Numbered from the stretch's first letter, positions 49,321 to 57,749 are shown. The stretch: 64,000 nt of DNA from Microbacteriaceae bacterium PS02333 (GCA_029959665.1 JASCOI010000002.1:35765-99764), one strand, 5' to 3'. Notes: generated from the letters alone by a model not told the origin. Program-made: numbers and translations.

Positions 49321-49755
49321 CCCGCCGTCGAGCCGGGTGAGCAGGGCGAGAGCATCCCGCACGCCGTCGTCGTCGCTACCGAGGGCCTTCCGCAGCTTGG
49401 TGGCCCAGTGTCCGCGCAGGATCGCGATGTTCTCCGCCGCCCGCTCGGTCGGGAACAGCTGGACCAGGCGTGCGTCGGCCGGATCCGCGCGACGGTCGAC
49501 CATGCCCTTCGCGACGAGGGAGCGGAGGGCCGCGCTGAGGTTGCTCCGCTGGAGTGCGGTTGCCTCCGCTGTCGCGCTCGGTGAGGTGCCCGCGTGCATG
49601 TCGATCCAGCGCATCACGAGCGCCTCGGTCCCGGTGAGCGGCACGATGTCGAGCGCCGGGGTGCCGTGCGGGTCGATCTCGCGGGAGATCCGGAGCACGG
49701 CCTCGGCCAGCTCGGCGAGCACGTCGTCGGTCACCGGTCGTCCCATGGGCAGCAC
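49309..49755 (-). CDS. MarR-family transcriptional regulator
   Basis: A 148-residue protein; ATG 49746 is an alternative start four codons in. The winged helix reads SATAEATALQRSNLSAALRS, then LVAKGMVDRRADPADARLVQ. The N-terminal dimer helices are LAELAEAVLRISREIDPHGT. It is divergent from the Bcr/CflA-like exporter gene, whose upstream region holds two TTATG-type dyads, so it is the likely repressor. It overlaps the end of soxR on the other strand. Confidence 0.92.
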   Translation of the reverse strand: MLPMGRPVTDDVLAELAEAVLRISREIDPHGTPALDIVPLTGTEALVMRWIDMHAGTSPSATAEATALQRSNLSAALRSLVAKGMVDRRADPADARLVQLFPTERAAENIAILRGHWATKLRKALGSDDDGVRDALALLTRLDGGLRG

Positions 49756-49774
49756 TGTACCGCCGCGCGACCGG

Positions 49775-49812
49775 GGTTATGCATTCACAACCATTGGGTT
49801 ATGATTTCATAA
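49775..49812. promoter_or_regulatory. Two dyads in the MarR/MFS exporter intergenic region
   Basis: TTATGATTTCATAA (49799-49812) is an inverted repeat with perfect 6-bp arms, ending 2 bp before the exporter ATG. GGTTATGCATTCACAACC (49775-49792) is a near-perfect dyad (one mismatched pair). Both are markedly A/T-rich for this genome and fit tandem MarR operators. Confidence 0.6.
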
Positions 49813-49814
49813 TC

Positions 49815-51068
49815 ATGACGACGGACACCGGATCCATCCGCGCGCACGACGCGACACCCACGACGGCAGCAGCCGCACCCCGACAGCAGGGCATCACCAC
49901 GGCGCTGCTGCTCGTGCTCGGACTGCTCAGCGCGGTGGCCCCGTTCGCCACCGACCTCTACCTGCCGGCCTTCCCCGAGATGACGGTCGAGCTGCAGACC
50001 TCGGCCACGACCGTCCAGCTCACCCTCACGGCCTTCCTGGTCGGGGTCACCGCGGGGCAGCTCGTCTTCGGGCCGCTCTCCGACCGGTTCGGCCGGGTGC
50101 CGCCGCTGATCGCCGGGGCGGTGCTCTGCGTGCTCGCCAGTGCGGCAGCCGTGCTCGCGCCGAACGTCGGCGTGCTCATCGTCGCCCGACTCCTGCAGGG
50201 CCTCGGCGGTGCGGCCGGCATGGTGATCGGCCGCGCGGTCATCTCCGACCTGGCGACCGGCAAGCCCGCAGCGAAGGCGTTCTCGCTCATGATGATCGTC
50301 GGCGGCGTCGCCCCGGTCGTCGCGCCCCTGCTCGGTGGGCTGCTCACCGGGCCGATCGGATGGCGCGGACTGCTCACCGTCGTGCTCGGCCTGTCGGTCG
50401 TCATGCTCGTGGCGGTGCTCGCCGTGATCCGCGAGACCCACCTCCGCTCGCACCGTGCAGCGCTGCGTGCGGCACGGACGTCGTCTGGTTCGCCTGCCCG
50501 GGCACTGCGCTCGCGGACGTTCCTCGGCTACACCGCGGTGTTCGGCTTCGCGTTCGCGGTGATGATGGCGTACATCTCGGCGTCACCGTTCCTCTACCAG
50601 GACATGATCGGCTTCGGCACGGTCGGCTACGGCATCGCGTTCGGCATCAACGCGTTCGCGCTGATGGGCGTCAGCATCCTGTCCGCCAAGCTCACCGAGA
50701 CGCGTTCGGTCGTCGGCGTGCTGTCGCTCGGCATCGTGCTGGTGCTCGCGTCGACGGTGGCGTTCGCGGTGCTGGTCGTCACGTCCGCGCCGGTGCTCTT
50801 CCTCGCCGTGCCGCTCTTCACCGCGGTCGGCAGCCTCGGGCTCGTGCTCGGGAACGCGACGGCCTTGGCCCTCGGTGCCGTCCCGTCCGCGGCGGGGAGT
50901 GCGTCCGCCGTGCTCGGCGCGCTGCAGTTCGGGCTCGCCGCGCTGGTGTCCCCGCTCGTGAGCATCGGTGGCTCGGCCACCGCGGTGCCCCTGGCGATCG
51001 TGATGCTCGCTGCCGCGGTCGTCGCGGTGCTCGCGCTGCTCGTCGCACGCGGCCAGCGCGCGGGCTGA
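49815..51068 (+). CDS. MFS drug exporter, Bcr/CflA subfamily
   Basis: ATG 49815 gives 417 residues with twelve membrane helices. LLSAVAPFATDLYLPAFPEM followed by QTSATTVQLTLTAFLVGVTA is the Bcr/CflA N-terminal signature. FGPLSDRFGRVPPLIAGAVL is the loop 2-3 motif, and RLLQGLGGAAGMVIGRAVIS is the antiporter motif of helix 5. Members export chloramphenicol, bicyclomycin or other toxic compounds using the proton gradient. The divergent MarR gene is probably its repressor. The last codons and stop lie within the first of three 22-bp tandem repeats. Confidence 0.92.
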   Translation: MTTDTGSIRAHDATPTTAAAAPRQQGITTALLLVLGLLSAVAPFATDLYLPAFPEMTVELQTSATTVQLTLTAFLVGVTAGQLVFGPLSDRFGRVPPLIAGAVLCVLASAAAVLAPNVGVLIVARLLQGLGGAAGMVIGRAVISDLATGKPAAKAFSLMMIVGGVAPVVAPLLGGLLTGPIGWRGLLTVVLGLSVVMLVAVLAVIRETHLRSHRAALRAARTSSGSPARALRSRTFLGYTAVFGFAFAVMMAYISASPFLYQDMIGFGTVGYGIAFGINAFALMGVSILSAKLTETRSVVGVLSLGIVLVLASTVAFAVLVVTSAPVLFLAVPLFTAVGSLGLVLGNATALALGAVPSAAGSASAVLGALQFGLAALVSPLVSIGGSATAVPLAIVMLAAAVVAVLALLVARGQRAG

Positions 51069-51119
51069 CGCTGCACAGCGTGCGAGCTGACGCTGCACAG
51101 CGCGCGGGCTGACGCTGCG
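51054..51119. repeat. Three tandem 22-bp repeats spanning the MFS exporter stop codon
   Basis: Units at 51054-51075, 51076-51097 and 51098-51119, reading CAGCGCGCGGGCTGACGCTG plus CA or CG. Unit 2 has two base changes, and unit 3 differs from unit 1 only at its last base. The first unit encodes the end of the exporter, including TGA, so the gene's 3' end has been tandemly amplified. Confidence 0.9.
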
Positions 51120-51131
51120 CCGAGATTCGGC

Positions 51132-51177
51132 CTGAGCGACAGTTCTCGCGCTCCCGGTCGCGAGAGGTGTCGCTCAG
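51132..51177. terminator. Bidirectional terminator between exporter and PAP2 genes
   Basis: CTGAGCGACA (51132-51141) pairs with TGTCGCTCAG (51168-51177), with an inner CTCGCG/CGCGAG stem (51145-51150 and 51159-51164). The 3' arm overlaps the last codon and stop of the convergent PAP2 gene. Confidence 0.7.
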
Positions 51178-51914
51178 CGCGAGACTCGGCCCCCGCCCGT
51201 GCCCGCGGCAGGGCGCGCGGGGCGCAAGAACGGGATGCGCGGCATCAGCCAGTCCACCCACACCAGGCGTGCTGCGGGCGCCACGGCGAGCGCCCACGCG
51301 ACCGAGGCCAGCGCATCCGTCGGGTAGTGCACCGCGTCGATCGTCACCGAGAACCACACGACGACGACCGCGATCGTCCCGAGCACCACAGCGAGCCGGT
51401 GCCACCGGGTGTCCCGCAGCACCCAGCACAGCGCGATCGTGAACGCCACCATGAACACCGTGTGCCCGCTCGGGTACCCGGGGTCCGGCTGCACGGCGAA
51501 CGGGTGCGGCAGCACGTCGACCGAAGGCCGCGCGCGGTGCACGATCTCCTTCGCCAGATCCGACGGGATCCAGGTGATCGCGACGACCCCGGCGAACGCC
51601 GCAGCCGGCCGGATGTTCCGCTGCAGCGCCCAGATCAGCCCGGTGACGATCGCGGTGACGACGATCGCGGGGCCGGGGCTGATCGCGTGGTAGACCCCGT
51701 CCGTGATCGCGCCGAGGAACCCGACGTGCAACGCGTTGAGCGCGCGGGCGAGCCCGATGTCGACGGTGCCGAGGAAGAACCCGACGACGGTGATGACGAT
51801 CACGGCACCGATGGCGATCGCGAGGGTCGTCAGCGGGTACGGCGACCGCACGAGGATGCCGTTCGCGTCGGGCTCCCGGCGTCGGGGGCGGAGCGGCGGC
51901 GCATCGTCGATCAT
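51174..51914 (-). CDS. PAP2-family membrane phosphatase
   Basis: ATG 51914 gives 246 residues with about six membrane helices. The three phosphatase motifs are visible: KEIVHRARP (KxxxxxxRP), DPGYPSGHTVFMVAF (PSGH) and SVTIDAVHYPTDALAS (here S-x-x-I-D-x-V-H-x-x-x-D, with Ser-Val in place of the usual Ser-Arg). Members remove phosphate from lipid phosphates such as phosphatidate or undecaprenyl pyrophosphate at the outer membrane face. The change of Arg in motif 3 deserves attention, although the His and Asp are kept. It is divergent from poxB. Confidence 0.88.
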   Translation of the reverse strand: MIDDAPPLRPRRREPDANGILVRSPYPLTTLAIAIGAVIVITVVGFFLGTVDIGLARALNALHVGFLGAITDGVYHAISPGPAIVVTAIVTGLIWALQRNIRPAAAFAGVVAITWIPSDLAKEIVHRARPSVDVLPHPFAVQPDPGYPSGHTVFMVAFTIALCWVLRDTRWHRLAVVLGTIAVVVVWFSVTIDAVHYPTDALASVAWALAVAPAARLVWVDWLMPRIPFLRPARPAAGTGGGRVSR

Positions 51915-51983
51915 CCGTCCATCGTCCCAGCAGCACGCGGGACTAGACAGGAGGCGAAGCCGCACCCGCGTGAGAGGACACAC

Positions 51984-53708
51984 ATGCCAACCGTCGCCGA
52001 GAACATCGTCGCCACCCTCCGCAAGAACGACGTCGAGCGGGTCTACGGGCTCCCCGGCGACTCCCTCAACGGGTTCACCGACGCGCTCCGGAAGGACGGC
52101 ACGATCCGGTGGGAGCACGTCCGGCACGAAGAGGCGGCCGCGTTCGCCGCGAGCGCCGAAGCCGCACTCACGGGGAACATCGCCGTGTGTGCGGGCAGCT
52201 GCGGCCCCGGCAACCTGCACCTCGTCAACGGCCTGTACGACGCGAACCGGTCCCGCGTGCCCGTCCTCGCGATCGCCGCCCACATCCCGACCGCCGAGAT
52301 CGGCTCCGGGTACTTCCAGGAGACGCACCCGCAGGAGCTCTTCCGCGAGTGCTCCGTCTACGTCGAGTACGTCGCCGACCCGACGCAGATGCCCCGGCTG
52401 CTCGAGATCGCGATGCGTGAGGCGATCGAGAAGCGCGGCGTCGCCGTCCTCGTCATCCCGGGCGACGTGCTCCTCGCCGAGGCGGTCGGCACGCGCGAGA
52501 CGCGCATCGAGGCCACCACACCGCGGATCATCCCGAGCGAGGCGGAGCTCCAGCGCACCGCCGAGCTCCTGAACGGCGCCGACAAGGTCACGATCCTGGC
52601 CGGCGCGGGCGTCGCCGGTGCCCACGACGAGGTCGTCGCCCTCGCCGAACGCCTGCAGGCACCGATCGTGCACGCGCTCCGCGGCAAGGAGTACATCGAG
52701 TACGACAACCCCTACGACGTCGGCATGACCGGGCTCCTCGGCTTCGCGTCCGGGTACCGCGCGATGGAGGACGCCGACGTCGTGCTGATGCTCGGGACCG
52801 ACTTCCCGTACCAGCAGTTCTTCCCCGCGAAGGCGAAGCACGTGCAGGTCGACATCCGGGGATCGCAGCTCGGCCGCCGGCACCCCGTCGACATCGGGCT
52901 CGTCGGGACGGTCAAGGACACCGCGCTCGCCCTCATCCCGCTGCTCGACGGCTCGAAGCCGACGAAGCACCTGCAGGACGCGCTGAAGCACTACCGCAAG
53001 ACCCGCGAGCGGCTCGACGACCTCGCGGTCCCGGCCGGCCGGAAGAAGCCCCTGCACCCGCAGTACGTCGCGAGGGTGCTCGACGAGCTCGCGGCCGACG
53101 ACGCCGTGTTCATCCCCGACGTCGGCTCCCCCGTCGTGTGGGCATCGCGCTACCTCACCATGAACGGCAGTCGCCGGCTGATCGGCTCGTTCGTGCACGG
53201 CACGATGGCGAACGCCGTCCCGCAGGCGATCGGCGCGCAGGCGGCGTTCCCGGACCGGCAGGTGATCGCGCTCGCGGGCGACGGCGGCCTGGCGATGCTC
53301 CTCGGGGAGCTCATCACGATCGTGCAGAACAAGCTGCCGGTGAAGGTCGTGGTGTTCGACAACTCGTCGCTGAACTTCGTCGAGCTCGAGATGAAGGCCG
53401 CCGGGTTCGTCACGTACGGCACCGAGCTGCAGAACCCGGACTTCGCGGCGGTCGCCGAAGCGGTGGGCATCAAGGGCTTCCGCGTCGACACGTCCGACGA
53501 GTTCGAGGACGCGATGGCCGCAGCACTCGCCCACGACGGTCCGGCGCTGGTGAGCGTCAAGGTGGACCGGCAGGAGCTGTCGATGCCGCCGGCGGTGACG
53601 ATGGAGCAGGCGAAGGGCTTCACGCTCTACGCGATCCGGACCGTCATGTCGGGTCGCGGCGACGAGTTGCTGGACCTGGCCTCCACGAACTTCCGGCAGC
53701 TGCTCTAG
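51984..53708 (+). CDS. poxB: Pyruvate dehydrogenase (quinone) / pyruvate oxidase-type ThDP enzyme
   Basis: ATG 51984 follows GAGAGGACA and gives 574 residues, the length of E. coli PoxB (572). The pyrimidine-binding domain has the activating Glu in VRHEEAAAFAASAEAALTGN. The central domain includes VTILAGAGVAGAHDEVVALA. The ThDP diphosphate motif begins AGDGGLAMLLGELITIVQNK and ends VVFDNSSLNFVELEMKAAGF. The C-terminal end (LASTNFRQLL) suits the membrane-activation tail of PoxB. It decarboxylates pyruvate to acetate and CO2 and passes electrons to quinone. This is typically a stationary-phase or stress enzyme. Confidence 0.9.
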   Translation: MPTVAENIVATLRKNDVERVYGLPGDSLNGFTDALRKDGTIRWEHVRHEEAAAFAASAEAALTGNIAVCAGSCGPGNLHLVNGLYDANRSRVPVLAIAAHIPTAEIGSGYFQETHPQELFRECSVYVEYVADPTQMPRLLEIAMREAIEKRGVAVLVIPGDVLLAEAVGTRETRIEATTPRIIPSEAELQRTAELLNGADKVTILAGAGVAGAHDEVVALAERLQAPIVHALRGKEYIEYDNPYDVGMTGLLGFASGYRAMEDADVVLMLGTDFPYQQFFPAKAKHVQVDIRGSQLGRRHPVDIGLVGTVKDTALALIPLLDGSKPTKHLQDALKHYRKTRERLDDLAVPAGRKKPLHPQYVARVLDELAADDAVFIPDVGSPVVWASRYLTMNGSRRLIGSFVHGTMANAVPQAIGAQAAFPDRQVIALAGDGGLAMLLGELITIVQNKLPVKVVVFDNSSLNFVELEMKAAGFVTYGTELQNPDFAAVAEAVGIKGFRVDTSDEFEDAMAAALAHDGPALVSVKVDRQELSMPPAVTMEQAKGFTLYAIRTVMSGRGDELLDLASTNFRQLL

Positions 53709-53723
53709 TCGCGACCAGAACGG

Positions 53724-53767
53724 CGGACGGGAGGCTCGGTGCCAGCTGGCACCGAGCCTCCCGTCCG
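53724..53767. repeat. GGAGGCTC-type intergenic palindromic repeat, copy 5: 44-bp perfect palindrome
   Basis: The sequence from 53724 to 53767 is a perfect palindrome with 22-bp arms and no loop; the centre is CCAG/CTGG at 53745/53746, and the arms carry CGGACGGGAGGCTCGGTGCC. It lies between the convergent poxB and SDR genes and could act as terminator in both directions. Confidence 0.95.
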
Positions 53768-53775
53768 TCATCGCG

Positions 53776-54459
53776 TCACCAACCGAGCGGGTGGCCGTCC
53801 TCCAGCAGGACGCCGGTCGGGCCCTCCGGGCCCGCGCTGGCAGCTGCCACCACCGTGGCGGCGCTGACCTCGACGGGCCGACCGTGCGGGTTCGGCATCC
53901 CGCCGAGCTCGGTTGCGGTGTAGCCGGGCTCGAGCGCGACGAAGTGGACCTCCGGTGCCATCCGGGCGTACTGGACCGTGAGCATCGTCACGGCGGACTT
54001 GCTCGCACCGTAGACCGCTGCCTGCACGGTCGACGCGGCGCTCTCGGGATCGTGCACCGCGGTGAACGAGCCGAGGGCGCTCGAGATGTTCACCACGAGC
54101 GGGTTGGTCGAGCGGCGGAGGATCGGAAGCGCTGCCTCTGTGGTGCGGACGATCCCGACGGCGTTCGTGTCGAACACCCGGAGTGCATCGGGGCCGTTCA
54201 GCCCCCACATCGCGATGCCGGCGTTGTTCACGAGGACGTCGAGGCCACCGTCGGCGTCGACCTGTGCGAACGCCGCGGCGACCGAGGCGTCGTCGGTCAC
54301 GTCGAGCTGGACGGAGCGTGCGCCGATCTCGGCGGCGACGGCCTCACCCTGCTCGGCGTTGCGAGCGCCGATCCAGACGGTGTGTCCGGCCTCGACGAGC
54401 TGGCGGGCGGTTTCCTTGCCGAGGCCACGGGTGGCTCCGGTCACGAGTGTCGTTGTCAT
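53776..54459 (-). CDS. Short-chain dehydrogenase/reductase (module 1)
   Basis: ATG 54459 gives 227 residues. TLVTGATRGLGKETARQLVE is the NADPH-binding glycine motif, VLVNNAGIAMWG is the NNAG motif, VVNISSALGSFT gives the catalytic Ser, and AAVYGASKSAVTMLTVQYAR the YxxxK pair. LEPGYTATELGGMPNPHGRP is the usual PG motif. It is an oxidoreductase of unknown substrate, divergent from an XRE/MmyB-type regulator at 54561. The same SDR/regulator arrangement recurs at 56003-57745. Confidence 0.92.
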   Translation of the reverse strand: MTTTLVTGATRGLGKETARQLVEAGHTVWIGARNAEQGEAVAAEIGARSVQLDVTDDASVAAAFAQVDADGGLDVLVNNAGIAMWGLNGPDALRVFDTNAVGIVRTTEAALPILRRSTNPLVVNISSALGSFTAVHDPESAASTVQAAVYGASKSAVTMLTVQYARMAPEVHFVALEPGYTATELGGMPNPHGRPVEVSAATVVAAASAGPEGPTGVLLEDGHPLGW

Positions 54460-54560
54460 GTCCCCAGCGTCGGTCGGCGCGCGCGTCCGAGGGAGTCGTC
54501 CGGTTGTCGTAGGACTGCCAGGACCAGGACTCGCGGGCGCGGCACGCGCAGACTGGTGTC

Positions 54561-55409
54561 GTGGACGAGAACGACTTCGGGAGCACGCTCCGACGACTGC
54601 GGGACCACGTCGCGCCCGATGCGGTCGGCGTGGCCGTGGGACCGCGGCGTCGCGCGGCGGGGCTCCGGCGCGAGGAGCTCGCCGGCCTCGCCGGGATCTC
54701 GGCCGACTACCTGACCCGGCTCGAGCAGGGCCGTGCGACCTCCCCCTCCGCCCAGGTCGTCGAGGCGTTGGCGCGAGCACTCCGGGTGACCGACGCCGAC
54801 CGGGAGCTGCTGTACCGCCTCGCCGGCCACGCGACTCCCGGGGCGGCCGTCGTCCCGACCCGGATCCCGCCGAGCGTGCAGCGGCTGCTCGACCGGCTCG
54901 CCGACACCCCGGTCGCCGTCCTCGACGCCGCGGGCAACCTGCTCGTCGCGAACGCCCCGCACGACGCGCTGATGGGGTCGATCTCGGCGTACACCGGGCA
55001 CGAGCGGAACACCACGTGGCGGCACCTCGTCGGACCGGGCAGCCGCGCGGTGCACACCGATGCCGAACAGGCGGCGTTCGAGGAGTCGCTCGTGGCCGGG
55101 CTCCGGATGACGGTGGCTCGGTACCCGCTCGACCGGCAGCTGCAGCAGCTCGTGCGGGACCTCCGCGCGGCGAGCCCGCGGTTCGTCGAGCTGTGGGCGT
55201 CGGTGTCGGGGGCACCGGCCGCGCAAGGGCGCCGGAAGGTGATCGAGCACCCGCTCGTCGGGCGGATCACGGTCGACTGCGATGCGCTCGTCGTCGCGCC
55301 CGAGGACCTCTGCATCCTGGCGTACACGGCCGAGCCGGGGACGGTCGACGCCGAGCGGCTCGCGCTGGCCGTCGTGGTCGGGACGCAGTCGCTCGTCGAA
55401 GAGGGCTGA
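54561..55409 (+). CDS. XRE-family regulator with MmyB-like ligand-binding domain (module 1)
   Basis: GTG 54561 gives 282 residues. Helix-turn-helix at about 30-85: PRRRAAGLRREELAGLAGIS, then ADYLTRLEQGRATSPSAQVV. The C-terminal PAS-like MmyB domain (about 105-270) contains VAVLDAAGNLLVANAPHDAL and RNTTWRHLV, ending DLCILAYTAEPGTVDAERLA. This family in actinobacteria typically represses an adjacent divergent SDR gene. The intergenic region has three AGGAC units (within TAGGACTGCCAGGACCAGGA), candidate operator elements. Ligand unknown. Confidence 0.92.
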   Translation: MDENDFGSTLRRLRDHVAPDAVGVAVGPRRRAAGLRREELAGLAGISADYLTRLEQGRATSPSAQVVEALARALRVTDADRELLYRLAGHATPGAAVVPTRIPPSVQRLLDRLADTPVAVLDAAGNLLVANAPHDALMGSISAYTGHERNTTWRHLVGPGSRAVHTDAEQAAFEESLVAGLRMTVARYPLDRQLQQLVRDLRAASPRFVELWASVSGAPAAQGRRKVIEHPLVGRITVDCDALVVAPEDLCILAYTAEPGTVDAERLALAVVVGTQSLVEEG

Positions 55410-55510
55410 CCCGTCCCTGCAAACCACCGGCACATCCGCTCCGAATCATCTGTGGGCATGACCTGTCCGGACCGTCGGAGTCGACGGCCCAACTCACGAA
55501 AGGCCACACG

Positions 55511-55969
55511 ATGACCACGCACGCAACGACCGGCCGCACCGGCTACGGATCCACCTGGACGCAGAAGGGCGCACTCGTCTTCGGCGTCGTCTTCCTCATC
55601 GTCGGCATCGCCGGCTTCATCCCCGGCCTGACGATGGACATGGGTTCCATGGCCATGGCGGGACACGGCTCGATGGCCCTGCTCCTGGGCCTGTTCCAGG
55701 TGTCGGCCCTGCACAACATCGTCCACCTGCTCTTCGGCGTGGTCGGCCTGGTCGCCGCCCGCACCGCCACGGGCGCTCGCCTGTACCTGCTCATCGGCGG
55801 GATCGTCTACGCGGTGCTCTTCGTCTACGGGCTCTTCACCGCCGGGATGATGGGCGGGGCGAACTTCGTCCCACTGAACAGTGCCGACAACGTCCTGCAC
55901 GCAGTCCTCGCCGTGGCCATGATCGTCCTGGGTGTGGTGCTTCCGCGAGTCGGCGCACGGCGGGCCTGA
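55511..55969 (+). CDS. DUF4383 membrane protein
   Basis: ATG 55511 gives 152 residues with four membrane helices. The family pattern is clear: GALVFGVVFLIVGIAGFIPG, then LLLGLFQVSALHNIVHLLFG and VVGLVAARTATGARLYLLIG, with a C-terminal NSADNVLHAVLAVAMIVLGV. HNIVHL and DNVLHA are the paired histidine segments of DUF4383. A Met/Gly/His-rich loop (MDMGSMAMAGHG) between helices one and two might bind metal, though this is speculative. Function of the family is unknown. Confidence 0.88.
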   Translation: MTTHATTGRTGYGSTWTQKGALVFGVVFLIVGIAGFIPGLTMDMGSMAMAGHGSMALLLGLFQVSALHNIVHLLFGVVGLVAARTATGARLYLLIGGIVYAVLFVYGLFTAGMMGGANFVPLNSADNVLHAVLAVAMIVLGVVLPRVGARRA

Positions 55970-56002
55970 CCCGTCACCTCGCGCGGGTGCCGGCGCTCGT
56001 CG

Positions 56003-56785
56003 TCAGGCGCCCGCGCCACCGTCGACGGGGACGATCGCGCCGGTGACCATCGCCGAGCGGTCGCTGAGGAGCCACGCGGCGACCTCGGCGACCTCCTCCG
56101 GCTCGGCCATTCGTCCGAGCGGCACGGACGCGTTGATCTGCTCTGTGATTCCGGGAGTCGCCATCTCCCACGCGTCGATCATCTCCGTCGCCGTGCCTCC
56201 TGGCGTGATGCCGTTGACGCGGATGTGCTCCGGCGCCCAGGTCACGGCAGCGGTCTCGGTGATGCTGTTGAGCGCCCGCTTCATCGCGCCGTAGGCGGGC
56301 AGCGCCGGGTTCGCCCGTCGGCTGCCGATGCTCGACGTGTTCACGATCGCGCCGCCGCCGCACCGCCGCATGAGCGCTGCCTCCGCGGTCATCGCGACCC
56401 AGTGCCCGCGGAAGTTCACCGCGAACTGCGTGTCGATGTCCTCGTCCGTCGTGGTGTCGAGGGGCCCGGGCTGCTGGATCGCCGCGCCGTTGTTGAACGC
56501 GCCGTCGAGCCGCCCGTGCAGCTCGTCGACCCGGGTCACCGCTGCGCGGATGCTGTCGGCGTCCGCGAGGTCGAGTGCGACAGCATCGGCGGTCCCTCCC
56601 GCCGACCGGATGTCGGTGACGACGCCGTCGAGCGCATCGGTGCTGCGTGCCGCGAGCACGACGGCGGCGCCCTCACGGGCGAAGAGCCGGGCGGCGGCGG
56701 CACCGATCCCGCGGCTCGCGCCGGTGATGAACAGGACCTTGCCCGTGAGCAGGCCGATGGGAGTGGAGGTGGTGTCGTTGGTCAT
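56003..56785 (-). CDS. Short-chain dehydrogenase/reductase (module 2)
   Basis: A 260-residue classical SDR. VLFITGASRGIGAAAARLFA is the cofactor motif, GAFNNGAAIQQPGPL takes the place of NNAG, IVNTSSIGSRRANPALPAYG supplies Ser and Tyr, and AMKRALNSITETAAVTWAPE carries the Lys. The C-terminal WLLSDRSAMVTGAIVPVDGG is standard for SDRs. It is divergent from an XRE regulator at 56873, repeating the module at 53776-55409. The two SDRs are not close in sequence, so this is shared architecture rather than recent duplication. Confidence 0.92.
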   Translation of the reverse strand: MTNDTTSTPIGLLTGKVLFITGASRGIGAAAARLFAREGAAVVLAARSTDALDGVVTDIRSAGGTADAVALDLADADSIRAAVTRVDELHGRLDGAFNNGAAIQQPGPLDTTTDEDIDTQFAVNFRGHWVAMTAEAALMRRCGGGAIVNTSSIGSRRANPALPAYGAMKRALNSITETAAVTWAPEHIRVNGITPGGTATEMIDAWEMATPGITEQINASVPLGRMAEPEEVAEVAAWLLSDRSAMVTGAIVPVDGGAGA

Positions 56786-56872
56786 GCCGACAGCGTCCCG
56801 CCACTCGGAGCGGCAGAGCCAGGTACATCCGGTACCAGGATCCGGTGACGGCTCCGGAGCAGACTCTCGGGC

Positions 56873-57745
56873 ATGGACAAGCAGGAACTCGCCGCGTTCC
56901 TCCGGTCACGGCGCGAGCGGCTCCGACCGGAGGACGTCGGGCTGCCGTCCGGACCACGACGCCGGACGCCGGGGCTCCGGCGCGAAGAGGTGGCGGTCCT
57001 CGCCCACATCTCCACGGAGTACTACGTCCGGCTGGAGCAGGGTCGTGCGCCACGACCGTCGGCCGAGGTGCTGGCGGGCATCGCCGGTTCGCTCCGCCTG
57101 ACACCCGCCGAGTCGGAGCACCTCCACCTGCTGGCAGGCACCGCTCCGCTGCACGGTGGGACCGTGCAGCGTGACGTTCGGCCGAGCATCCTCGCGGTGA
57201 TCGACCGGCTTCCGCAGACCGCGGCGATCGTCATCTCCGCGACGTTCGAGGTGCTCGCGTGGAACCCGCTCGCCGCCGCGCTCATGGAGGACTTCGCCGA
57301 ACGCACCCCGACCGAGCGGAACCTGGCGCGCAAGGCCTTCCCGGTCGGCGCAGCCCCCGAGCGCACGCCGTACGGGATCTCCGACGGCACGGAGTTCCAG
57401 CGGCACGTCGTGATGCAGCTCCGGACGACCCGCGCCCACTACCCGGCGGACGCGTCGGTGACGGACCTCATCGACGAGCTCGAGGGCAACGAGGAGTTCG
57501 CCAGGCTCTGGGAACAGCAGGACGTCGCACCGGCTCCGATGCTCACGAAGACGTTCCACCACCCGATGGTCGGATCGGTGACGGTCGACTGCGACAGTCT
57601 CGCGCTCACCGACCACGACCAGTTCCTGGTGCTCTACACCGCACCGCCCGGGTCACCGGACGCGGACGCCCTCGCGCTCCTCGGCGTGATCGGCGCGGCC
57701 GACGCGGCCGGCGTGCTCGGGTCCGAGGGCGTCCGGTCGGACTGA
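56873..57745 (+). CDS. XRE-family regulator with MmyB-like ligand-binding domain (module 2)
   Basis: A 290-residue protein beginning MDKQELAAFLRSRRERLRPE. The helix-turn-helix reads RRTPGLRREEVAVLAHISTE, then YYVRLEQGRAPRPSAEVLAG. The MmyB domain has VISATFEVLAWNPLAAALME and RNLARKAF, ending HHPMVGSVTVDCDSLALTDH and QFLVLYTAPPGSPDADALAL. It is homologous to the regulator at 54561 along its full length. The 87-bp gap to the divergent SDR contains GGTAC and CCGGT repeats that may be its operator. Confidence 0.93.
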   Translation: MDKQELAAFLRSRRERLRPEDVGLPSGPRRRTPGLRREEVAVLAHISTEYYVRLEQGRAPRPSAEVLAGIAGSLRLTPAESEHLHLLAGTAPLHGGTVQRDVRPSILAVIDRLPQTAAIVISATFEVLAWNPLAAALMEDFAERTPTERNLARKAFPVGAAPERTPYGISDGTEFQRHVVMQLRTTRAHYPADASVTDLIDELEGNEEFARLWEQQDVAPAPMLTKTFHHPMVGSVTVDCDSLALTDHDQFLVLYTAPPGSPDADALALLGVIGAADAAGVLGSEGVRSD

Positions 57746-57749
57746 CGCA

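Noticed and set aside
53724..53767. Operator for the SDR or poxB gene
   Set aside because: The dyad is at the 3' ends of two convergent genes and belongs to a dispersed repeat family, so a terminator or repeat role fits better.
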